From the NCBI GenBank assembly GCA_030386875.1, contig CM059562.1, positions 65,284,201-65,348,200 on the forward strand: 64,000 bases of DNA, given 5' to 3'. The DNA comes from Morinoia aosen (taxonomy: Eukaryota > Arthropoda > Malacostraca > Amphipoda > Talitridae). The notes under the pieces were generated by a model, which had not been told where the DNA came from, did not search any database, and worked only from the letters and a program-made list of their open reading frames with translations. Below are positions 36,997 through 49,100 of the stretch, piece by piece; position 1 is the first letter of the stretch; each line of letters begins with the position of its first letter. Position numbers and translations under genes: made by a program.

Positions 36997-37195
36997 GTAA
37001 GAAAGTTCAGCATCAGTTACTATCGCTGTACTCGCAAGCAATCGAGTAAGATTGAATGTTTATAGAAGAAAAATGTTCATTTAATTACGGTAACTGCTGT
37101 TAGCCATTTAACTCAGACTATGTTTCAGTCTAAAGCTTTGCATAATAAATATTGTGTCTACTCAAAAATTAAGTTCACATATATATAATTACTGT

Positions 37196-37338
37196 ATCCG
37201 ATGACTCTGCCTAACAGTAATCGCGAAATGTGCTGTAGCATATGGTGTTGGAAGCCCATCATTCAGATGTCGGTTCAGGGAACATTTTCTTACTACTCGG
37301 CTTGGCTACTAACAACAAGTTGGGTTTCATCATCTTTG

Positions 37339-37369
<31 letters not shown>

Positions 37370-40192
37370 GCACTTAAAATTCAGTACTTTTACGTACCAA
37401 AATCTCGTTATGTTTCATCTGGGAAGTTATGCGTAAGTTATATTTTGACACCCCACTCATTAAAGGAAAATTTAAGACATTTGAACACTAATGTTCTCAA
37501 AAACGTATGGACATTTTTTCAGACGCACTGCAATGATTTTAACCAATTATGTAAAATAATAATAGTGACTTAGATCGCGTCACCTTCGCTCATGTAACAT
37601 ACCATGTTTTTTGTGCTTTCCGTTAAGTTGTGAGCACGTCTTCAGCCGCCAGACAATATTGCTGAAGGTTGCGACTGTGATGAATTTGAAGGTGTAGATG
37701 ATTTGACGACGTACCTACGCAACAGGCGACGCACCTCATGTCAGTTACTTGGTATCAATTTACAAGCAGTCTGTCATGAAATTAACGTGTCAATTTTCCT
37801 TCGAGAAACACCCTCGCCTTTCAATGCCGGTTTGGTCAAGGTTGCAGGTGTAACTATGCAACAAAATCAGGAAAATTGAGAGTCTTTTATGAGCTTACTC
37901 TCTGAAGAACCGAATTCCGCATGCTGAGCTTTCATTTACCTTTCTTTTTTTTAATAAATGTCCATAGGATCTAGAGTGCATTTTTGTTTTGGAATTCCAA
38001 GACGCTCAAAAGGGTTCAGAACAAGAAGCCCTAAGCTAAATAGTGTACTTATGGATAAAAAATGATCGAAATCACTTTATGATACTGATGTTACAATAGG
38101 GTTCGTACCTCAACTTGTTTTTATATGATGCATATTAATTGTGCTAGTTGGTTCGCATCTTAGGGCTAATGCAGTGTGAACTGGGAATTTAATTAAAGGA
38201 ATAAATGTAACTAGAATAGCCCTGCATCGAGTATTTCGAGAGCAAGTTCGATTGCAATCTGTTGAAGTGGTATGCTATTGGTTGTCTTGGTTGTTGTACC
38301 TTACGTTGTTCAATAAAGAAAACAGTAGAAAAAGATGACCATTCATTTTTTTAAAATTAAACACTAACTTATTGGTTCAATCAAAAGTATTTTTTATGCA
38401 ATTCATGGTGAGTGGGATCATGAAACCAAGTACTTTCCTAATAGATTCTCGGTATTTTAAAAGTTGACTTATCATGAATGGTCAGAATATGAGTAATCTG
38501 ATTGGGCGTTTTATACGATCATGCATCCTTGTAAACCATACCGCTAATTGCTATGCGCTGTTCAGAGTATTATGTTGAGCAGGTGAGAAACACTGGTTCA
38601 TTGTGGTGTACTGCATATTTTGTATGCGTAACTCTAAATGTTTGGTCGTATGAGACTGTGCACATTGACTAAAATCAAACTTAGTATTCTCCATGATCTG
38701 AATTAAACTTGCTTAAATTAATTAAAAGTTCTCATTCTGAGCTACGGTTTTACTAACTCTATCTAAGAATATACATTTAAGTTTCTTATTTTTGAGAGAG
38801 CTTTACGTAATATAATGTAAATAAGACAAAACCATTTTCTAAATCTACTTTTATTTTACGAAGTACTCGATGGACAATACAAGCGGAAAGATCACGAGGG
38901 GCTTCATGTGGAGCTCTTATAATGCTGTTTATATAATATACTTGGTCATTGAAGATATGTAAAACCTTCAGGTACTAACATTGGGTATCAACAAAAAAAT
39001 TAATTCACAATAGACAATTTTGTAATCCCTCAGCGACCGTGAATGAATCTCAGTTTGAGCACATTTTTAATTTATTGGAGTGCGATGACAGAGTCGAGTA
39101 GTTCTTGCTCTTCAACGGGATAAAAAAATATCTAAAAGGCAAAATCCTTGAACATTTTTTAAATATGCAAATAAAAAATTTTGTGGAATACTTTTCAATG
39201 CTCTCCAATTATAATTGCACTTTTTACTTCAAACACTTTTGATGAATAAGTAGCACTATACAACTAAAAAACTGAGCGAGAAACTTATCTCAAGCACAAA
39301 AGTCTTTTATTATAAGCGTGATCGCAGGTAAATTCAGCACGTGAATTTGGAAGGAAGCTTTAATTTCAGCATCTGATTGGATTTGGCTCCGATTGTGAAG
39401 CACCTAAAATGTCTTGGATTTCAAACAATTACGATTGTCTTCACTGTCTACAGGCACTCCTTGATGCATCGACCGTCCCCCAAGGAAGGTGATGCTGAAA
39501 TTACCTTCATGAACGACATAATCTATGGTAAACTGTAATTATGAGCAGAAATGATGCTGCACAACATTGGGAATGAATCTCAAAAATTTGGTGGTGAGTA
39601 AGATTTAGGCGAATAATTATTTTCAGAATGTTCAAAATTAGGATTTTAAATGCGCAAAGTGTTTCAACACTCGTCAATTTAAAAAAAAATTTAAAAATAA
39701 GCAGCCCCACTTTGTGACTGGAGGAGAAGGCCTATTCTTCTTCAGTAAAACCCAAATTAGGACTATCCACCGCGTATGATGTTCTTGCTAGTTGTGTGAT
39801 TCATTTCCTTAGTTTTTGTACTGCTGCTTGATTCTTATACTTTTAACATAGAAATTATCCGTATCATGTAAACTCCTCATGCAATACAGCTTTAGCAGAA
39901 CGATTTTTAAGAAGCATTGAGTCAGTTTAACAGCTACAGAATTCAGTACATTCGCATTTTTCTTTGTGAAAAAGTATTTCCAGAAAAATGTAACAGATAT
40001 CGTTAATCAGTCGTTACAGACGTTTGTAAATAGAGTTGCATTGCTTTTGTTTGAAATTGACAGAACACATACCTACTTTCACCCACAGTGTATGAAAATG
40101 AGGATGGAGTAATTTAGAAGATTTTTGGAAGATTTAAAAGACGCAGTTGTTCACCGTGATTCTCCTGTGCGATGCTCTCAATAATGACTTGA
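37196..40192. other. Mostly unassigned DNA with one microsatellite
   Basis: About 3 kb downstream of the transporter stop codon (minus strand), which probably includes its 3' untranslated region. An AATAAA on the minus strand lies near 39306-39311, about 880 bases after the stop, but no closer signal stood out. No other gene is supported. Confidence 0.45.
37341..37368. repeat. (ATC)n microsatellite
   Basis: Nine uninterrupted ATC units, in AT-rich non-coding DNA. Confidence 0.95.
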
Positions 40193-43100
40193 CTACGTGT
40201 TGCTGCGTCTCTCTCTGTAGAACAGCCCGGCGAATAAGGCGGTAGCGCAGAATTTCATCACTGCGCAGGCGCCCAGCGACGGCAAATACGAGCCGCTCAA
40301 GTCTCTGATAAGTCCTGTAGAAAAATAAAAAATCTGTCTTAAACACTCACTGTCAAATTAAATTAGGTTATGTTTGTGTAGTCTGTAGATGTATATGGCG
40401 GAACGTACATGAAGAGAGATCTCCACACGACTCTAATGGACATGTAATCACAGTAGAAAGTGCTAAATTAGAAAGTCCTAAATTTACTGCGACTGAAATG
40501 AATTTCTTTTCAAGGAGTAAACAATGATCTCATTAAAAAATGTAGTTGATTATTGGGTACACTTCAAAAGGTGAAAAAAATATACTCCAGTTATAGGCAC
40601 CAACAAAACTAATGAATAGTTTGGTTTTCAATATGTGCTGTATCGAGAACTGTTTGATATTTCATGACACATACTAAGACTATCCAACTAAGAAACCCTT
40701 TGGTGAAATCACAAACTACCTACTGAACGCATTGTAGCTTTGAAATTAATACTTGGAAAACGCAGTTTTTTGTGTACTTCTAAAGATTTATAAATGTACA
40801 CCTAGCTCAGTTTGAACGTGTGGCTACAATTATAATGCGAAAATCAGGACACCCTGCACAACTTTCAGACCTGAAAGCCAAATGAAATCAGTTTTTGATA
40901 CATTTTTAGCTCTCTAACATTGCGTAAGAAAGCCATTTTAGAAACATATTATTTTTTTCAGGTGTTCTAATTGGAAGTTAAACAGGCATAAAACCCATGA
41001 TGATCGATGAGCTAGTGTGAACATTATTGGATGAATCCAGTGTTCCTCAAGAAGTTGCAACATTTTGTCAATACCATGCAAACTTCCCTGTAGTGCCAGC
41101 CTATCGACGTCTTCACTGACTGTCTGTAGGGCAGTGATGGTGTTGAATCAGATGAATTTTGCTCGACCGTTGGTTGACAAGGGGAAGTCATTAACGATTG
41201 TCTATATATTTTTATAAATCAATTGCACTGATTTGATATTGAATCTTTGAGAGGGCTTCAACTTAAAAAAAATGCCGATAGACAGATACGTAGAGTACTT
41301 GATATCTCAAAACAGACTCCAAATAACGTAGACTGTCTGTTCTTGCTTCTGTTAACAGAATATCACAATGTGTAAGCGGTGAGTTTCACGAAGGCATGGG
41401 TTCAAAATAAATATTTCATGCCTAAGGCAGGGAAATGCAAGGGCTGGGTTACCTGTAACAAATTACTAATAAAGAAAGTTATCAGTCTTATAATACTGTA
41501 CATTTATGTATTCGTTTGGATTTTGGTCGTTGGCGGTATAGATAGCTAGATCTATATGCGATCTAAATGCCACTAAAAGAGACATGAAATCGTACACCAG
41601 TACGACTGTGCTTTGATATCATCCAATGGCGTTCAAGGCCTCGTAAATTTGTTGCTTGAATACCCAAACGGAGCCTCTTTCTTAATCTCAGATGGACTGT
41701 CCAAACTTTCAGACGACACTCCTGGTGTCATAACTGATGTTTGCACTTTATGGTTCGATAGCAGGAAAAATTAAATTAGTTAAAAATAAGCAAATTCAAC
41801 GCAAATGGTGCCACTCAATTGATTTACTGTTTCTAGTCAAATCTGTTCACATTTTGCGACATTTACACATCGTTTCTGCTTGACGCAGCAAGCTTTAACG
41901 GAGTGAAAAATTTCAAATTCAAACGATACTCAAGCTGAAGAAGTGTTCAAGCACAAAATGAAGAAGTTTTCACAGGTGGGGATCATCATTGTCGCCAACC
42001 GAGATCGTGGCATCTTTCCAGCCAGTTTTCTATCAGAGTCGTCAGATTTTGCGGCTGTGCAGAAACAAGTAGTTGTTATATCCTCATGATATAACCTCCC
42101 TACATCTATATTCATAAAGGAATCGCTATGAGGAATTCTGAAATGCTTCGTCTGGCCCACGACTTTCATCTCCTCGAAAAGAACCGCATTAAAGATAAGT
42201 TCTCGCGGCTAAGCGCAACTTCGAATCAACTCCACAACATATCTCTCATGCTATTTCCTTCAACAACATCGTCAGACGACGCTACGCCTTACCATCATCG
42301 TGCTACCCTCTTGACATCATCACCACGACGCAACCGGAGGACTACGAGATCAAGTTATCAGATACCTTTTTCTCTTTTCTCTACGACAATGTGTTTCTTA
42401 TCTTTCTAATCTTAATCATTTAGGAGGTTATAGTATTCATTTATAAAGATTGAATGCAGGATCGTAATTATTGTTAGTCAGTATTGTGGGTTTTCCATTT
42501 ATTAATGAGTAGCTACTGTCGTAACGTGTTTGTTCTCTGAGGTAGAGACGCGCCCTCATTCCTTCAAGCTAGCGGGCGCCGGGCAACAGTTTTACAGTTA
42601 GTCTGACGCAGGGTTTTGCCAGAGGCAGTCGAAAAGGTTCCTCCATTAAGTTCGATAGTGAAGAGCAACAGTACGAGATCATCTAACTTATTGGTGTCTT
42701 CCCCTGCGGTTCATCGCCTTTGGCGATGAACCCGCTTTGTTGTAAACGACTTCTAGTGTCAAAGCTACTTAAATTTGTCTCTAAATTACCTGGAGATCCA
42801 TCTTGCTCCAATCATTTATTATAAATGGATCGCAAAGGCACCAGCCTCCTCGCAAATACTTCGACAACGCCAAACTGGATTCTGCAGATAAGTTAACATG
42901 TTTACTATATGTCTAACCAGCTTCTCTCTCGACAGCATTGTGATATATTAGGTGTCTGCGTTAATAACGAACCTTTGTAATCTTTCGTGTCTTCAATTTC
43001 CTTTGTAAGTTAGAGAGAGATGATAAAGAGATGATTATGATGATGATATAAGATGATGCACGTACGTAAATAATAGCCTTCCGCTCTCATACCAACGTTA

Positions 43101-46100
43101 CCGAAGATCTTGAAAATATGTCTTATAAATATAAATATTGTTTGTCCGAGTCACGGACTGGTGGCAGCATTGAAAAGCTATCGTGATTAATTAAGACTAG
43201 AAAATAAAAGATAGTGACAAATAATAACGAATGTCACGAAATAACATGCATCCAACAACGAACGTCGGCAGCGATGTGGAATAGGATCAAACGACCATTG
43301 CAAATGATGTGACATCGGTGGGATAAATTCAAGAAACCACAACATAGTTGTTTTAAACTTACTGCTCTGTCTCACGGAACAGAAATTAACATTATTCGTC
43401 CTACTGAAATCAACATTTTTTCTGAAAAGCAGAATGTTGATTCAAGTGTATGGAGTCTTTTCGAAAATGGGTTGCCCAAGGTTTTCAGTGGTCAATTAAA
43501 GGGTTTGTGGCTATTCGTACAGGACTACTATGGTTCAAACTGTGCGTGCTATCCTGTATTTTTTTACATATTTTCGAAAAGTTTGTTTCGTGCAGGGAAA
43601 ATGTTCGATTACGTTCTAAGAATAAATATATGTGCTCTGTTCACCTAGGAATGAAGACAGCAACGTGTCGGACAGGGCCAGGAATAGAGCATTCAGAGCC
43701 AAGCTTTCCGAGTACTGGTGTATTCCAACGACATCGATGAGGCAGGCATAAAAGATGCTGGAAAACATCCCAATTCCTAACCCATAGAAGAAACTGAGTA
43801 CAGTGAGGATATCTTCATGTTCTACAGCTAAAGTGAAACCTGAAGAGAAATAAGAGACAAAAGAAATAATTAGTAACGAATGTCTGATTATGAAGCGTAG
43901 GGAAAAGACATCGATAACATTTAGAATGAATTTAACGGTTAGTTTGAACGGAATTAATTTGAAGTAAAACAAGTTTAGGCTGATAATAAATAATTTCCCG
44001 AACTAATTTCTTTTTGAAGCCAGTTTTCTTTTCGTTCGTACGAGTTTACTTTTAGAGTAAACAATCATATTACACTGCACGATAGACTTCACCAGCTCGC
44101 TTTTTAAAACTTGAATAATTTCTGCTAAAAAGTTCTGTAGATGCTACAAAAAGGACTAATTGAGTCACACAAGAAAGCAACTTTAATTACAGAACGAGTT
44201 AGTTAGTTCCCAGTTACCTAAGTGCAACAATAACATGAAAGATGTGTGTGATTTACTGCGAGGTAAAAATAACAGAAGAAGATATTCAGTTGAAACCTAT
44301 TTTCATACAAGAGAAATTACTAACAAGGCTTCTAATGGCTCTCTGTAAACGATCGCAAAAATTACCTATTTTTTGGAGTAGGCTGTTAGTATTAGGAACA
44401 TTTATGAATGTTAGATATAATTTCTAAATAAAAGTAAAAAACAGTATATCGTTATACCTTTGTTTGAGGGGTTAGTTCAGATAGAGGGAGTCCTCATTCA
44501 TTCATCGTGCATAACGAAGCCAACATTAAAGTGTTCTTATAAAAACTTTCTTGACAGCACTGATGCAGCTGTGCAGTGGAACACAAGCTATCGCCATTTA
44601 CATTTTTTTCAGGCAATAAATTGAGTTGTCTGTACGCTCGTATAAGACAACGACCTCGCATGTCAACGTTCTGCCATCTGTAAAATGCGCATAAATCTCC
44701 AAATCACATATCAATTGATTTCATTATGATTTATGAGACGTTTTTGGGACTTAAGGCTTGAAAGTCCAGTAAATGCACTTCTTTGTAGAAAATAGAAGAG
44801 GAAACTGACTTTTCTATCACCCATGACAATAGAACGCACATATTTATTAATTTAATAAGTACTAAATAAATTTTCAACAACAATAGCGGCGAAGAATTAA
44901 AAACAGCTTAAATTATTATCAGAGCAATAAAAAGTACCGTAAATTCAAAGAAGATCGCGCTTTTTTGTGAAATGACAGAGAGTGAAAAAATAAAAATCAC
45001 GCACATCATTTCTATCCACTCAAAAAATTTTGGTTTATTTTCTTTCAGAGTTAATTTGTTTCAGTGAAGCTGTACATGGCAACAATTTAAAAATATTCAT
45101 TAAGTAGTAAGGAAAAGCTTAGAGTGGGTATAAAGTTATACATTTCTCTATACATCAGAGAAATGAGGACTCGTAAAGAGGACCTGCCAGCATTTGATGA
45201 AGGATGAAATATTTTGTTTCATCAGAGGAGGAATATCATGTCAAGACACCTGGAAGTAATCGGTATAAACATCAGAATGATTCAGAGGACATTATCACAC
45301 TGGAAGCAAGATATCGCAGAAATTGAAGCACACGTCTGGAATTCTGGATGAAAAAGACAGACGCTCTTCGAAAAGATTTGTGAAGAAAAATTGCCGTTGA
45401 TTAACTAAGATGAGACCTAGCTAGTTTTGTGGAACATGAAAAAATCTCGAACGACTTTGGAATGAGGAATGAGTTAATGAAAATCAATTCAGATAAATGC
45501 AAATCCCTCTGAAACGTATTAGTATCAGCAACGAACAGGAAAAAAATCGTTATCAGTTGGAGAAAAGCAAGGTTGGACTGTTGAGGATTGGAAGTATGTA
45601 ACGTGCGTGATTCGATGAGTCCAAATTAGATTCATCTTATTTCCTGAGATGAATTTGCAGGGATGGTATAGATCTGCCACTCTTTGTAATGATAAAATGA
45701 ACTCCCCCGACTATTTGCATTCAACATCTAACCACGTTCAAGTTTACTTTGAGTTTTATTTTCCTCATCCTTCACGATGACAGTGTTTACATCCACTGGG
45801 CTAGAGTGTTCATGATTGGTTTGTGTCGAATGGGGGGTCATTTGAGCTCATGGGCTTGCTGCACAATCTTCTGATTTGAAACCATTTAACGTTTATTATT
45901 TGAGCATGAGAGGAACCTGCGTGGCTCATTACCCCTTGATTCAACATTAGCTGTTTTGGGGAAGAGGGAGGGCACGGGCCACTTCAAATAAGGCTTAAAT
46001 AGAGGGGGCAGAGGATTCAGAATTTTTTGCGATCAATGCCAGGTAGAATGAAAATTGTAATTCGAGCTAACGGCACCCCGATCCCTTACTAAACAATTTC

Positions 46101-49100
46101 TTATTTACTAGAGTTTTTTGTTGGCCACTTAGTGTATAAACGCCTCAGTTACCTTATCCTTCTGTTCAACGTTTTATGTAGGACTGTTATTTCAATCATT
46201 CTAATTTACAACTCGTGTTTTTCCAAGAAATATACACTGTATTGAAGTACAAGAATTAAAGTTCATATCTCAAAGTTATACCATTTGTATCTGAATACAT
46301 AAATGCCTTCACTTATAGTATTCCGACTAAAGATTTAATAAGTCTTCCCTTGATCAAAAGTAATTCGCTTTGAAATCGATGCCTTGGAACAGTGGATAAA
46401 TACTCAAACGATCCACTGAGAGTATTCATGCTTCTTATTTCTGACCTAGAAATAGGTAATATGGAAAAATAGGTTGTATTTTATGGGATGACTTCAAATC
46501 ACTCACTATATTTTCAAATTATTCAAAAATCTTTCACAACATTCTATACATATTTTAGCGTTCTCAAGCATTGCAAAAGTTGGTACCGTGACATTAATAA
46601 CTCATCATCTTATTTCTGCCAGCCACTTGGGCCAAATATTTCACTGTTCTTGAATATGTTTAGTATCAGTGTTCTAAGCTATATGAATATGTTTTGCACT
46701 CATCGGAAATCAGTTTCTAAAGAATATTCTAAAAATATCTGAATTTATTTGGGCCCGCGAGATGCTTTGCACGGAAATGTGAATTATAATTATCTCACCA
46801 ATCTTCCAGGGGAGTTTTGCTTTTTGCTTTTAAAGCAACCACCGATACTAACTGGTACTGGCATCAGAATGCAGATGAAATTACCACCCAAAAATGTACT
46901 CGAATAACAAGTGAGAGCACAAATTCGTCATGAAAAAATAAGTTAGAACTATTCATAAATCTGTGTTTGAAATCTCTCTGGATAGTAAAAAGTTCAGAAT
47001 TACATGTCGATAGTCTTGAGCAATCTCTGTCTGCCATCTATTGCTGTACAAGTACGTAGGTGGCTGGTTTCAAAAGTGTAAAAAACAATGTCTATGTACT
47101 GCAGATGGTATACATCAAACGACATTTTGCATTTACTGCAGCTGAGTACAAACAATTTGAATACTCTTGCCCACTATTTCTAAATTAAATGGAAAACACC
47201 ACTCTAATGAAAAATTATGGTTCACTTATAAATTGTTGCGATAGATAACTCTAGTACGTCACCATCAGCCAAGCAAGAACCTCATGTCACTCACCGATAT
47301 TTGCTCCACATGCAATCAGCGTGGATGCAACCAGAAGACATCTCTTATGGAACCAACGATGGTCTACCGTGAAGGTGATAAATATCCGGCTCGCCAAGCT
47401 CATAATAGAGCTGTTGGAAATCCATGCTGCAGAAGACTTGCGTGTAAATCCATGAGTTTCCATCCAGAATGGTAAGAAAGCGTAAAAGTTGAAAAAACTC
47501 GAATGAAAAAAGCTTCGCCCAACTGCCATTAAAAGTACTCTGAGATTTTTCATTGCTCTATAATTTTCTATAAACAAAGCTCTAATCTTTGTGAAATAGC
47601 TTCTCTTACTACAACACCCCCATCGATCCTTGAGCTCTGTTTCGTTATTCGTTGAAAGAGTTTTGTTCGCCGCCAAGCATTGATTTGATTCCGTGGGTTT
47701 CAATTTCGGCACACGATGAGGTTGAAATAGGGCCACAAGAACACAGGCTTGAAGCAGACATGCCCCATACAGCAGCAAACCTCCGGAGTAGCCATAGCAG
47801 TCCATCAAATATCGCACGAGACGCGGTGTCATGACTCCTGAAAGCGCCATTCCAGCAGTTACGAAAGTAGAAGCCGGTCTTCTGTATTTTTCAAAGTACA
47901 GAGGCAGAATAAGGAGAGTCGTATTGAAAAGAAATCCTCCACTAAAAGCTGCAAAGGACGTAAAATAATATTAACGAACAAGCTATGAATGATATTTATA
48001 CGAAAGAATAAACGAAAGTTTTAGCGGATCAACACTATATTATGCAAGAAAATTGGTCAAACATTCAAGTAAACGCATTTCAATGTTAATTTTCTAATAT
48101 TTTACAAGTCTCCATACAACTCACACAACGCAGCTCAAGCTGCATATGCAAGCATGAAGTTTGATTCCATAAAAATGTCTCAAGAAATCACTAGAATCCA
48201 TGTTTAATTGGGCGTTAAAATTCTTTTGTATTTGTGTTCTGAAATATTTTCATATATTTGGGATTGAATATATGGTATATTGTACATGAAACTTCCATAG
48301 ACTATGAATATTCTTTGATATTTACCTTCTTTGCAGCTAAGGCCGCGGCCAGACAAACAGGAGTGGAGCAGGGCAGAACAGTTGCGACCCTCTGGTAGCT
48401 GCTTGCTTATGCTAGCAGGTTAGGTGGCCAAACAAACAGCAGTGGCTAGTCCTGAGTCCGCAGCAGTTGCAATCTTGGCGTCAAGCAGAGAAGTGCTTTG
48501 TGACTGTGGTTTCCTCAAATTTGGCTTATTAAATAGCTGTAGAACTGACAATATTTCATCTAATTAAGTTTATTTATACATTTTGCTATGCTACGCGTTA
48601 TGTTATTACAAGTACATCCATACACTGTCGTACATTACTTTTGATTTCCCTACAATATTACGAAACACAATGAATTAAATGGCCTTAATACTGTTTTACA
48701 ATTGCTTAAAAAATTCCACAAGAAATTAATTGCATGACATGCAACTTTTAATTACTGATAAATAATCATGTAAATAATTTACTGACGAATGACTGGAAAC
48801 CGTGTAGACACTTGAATTTGAATTATTTTGCAGTACTTTACGTGTGGATACATTACAGAACAAGGAACTTTTTTGTTCAAGCGTATAAAGGTGTAAATTT
48901 ATGGATATTACAACCCGAATTTCGAATTTATAAATTAATAAACAATTTTATTGTGTTAAAGGATTTTTTGTATTTGGCTTGCGGCACTAAGTTTCAGTTT
49001 AATTGCTATTTCCCATTAAACTAGAACATCACAACCGTTTTTTGAAGAAACTAATAGTTTTTTAGCTGTATGCTTTCAAAGTTATTTTTCCCAATGTAAT

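Larger units (their letters stand above)
30620..37195 (+). repeat. Block B, copy 2 of a segmental duplication
   Basis: Partner of 14970-19590 in the same orientation. It differs by a LINE insertion (about 32720-35510), by its own 570-base stretch at about 31255-31830 in place of the repeat cluster in copy 1, and by a low-complexity ATATACTATATGC-type array at about 32575-32690. It ends with an open transporter-type first exon (36841-36996) and another 200 matching bases beyond the exon. Confidence 0.85.

Noticed and set aside
42128-42409. 93-residue frame as an envelope-type remnant before an LTR
   Set aside because: The translation has no signal peptide, transmembrane segment or glycoprotein pattern.
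43616-43972. 118-residue minus-strand frame taken as a single exon
   Set aside because: Only 43839-43645 is exon 4 of the transporter. The rest of the open frame is intron sequence before the TCTCTTCAG acceptor and after the GTGAAC donor.
47284-47475. Plus-strand 63-residue frame
   Set aside because: Antisense shadow of transporter exon 3.
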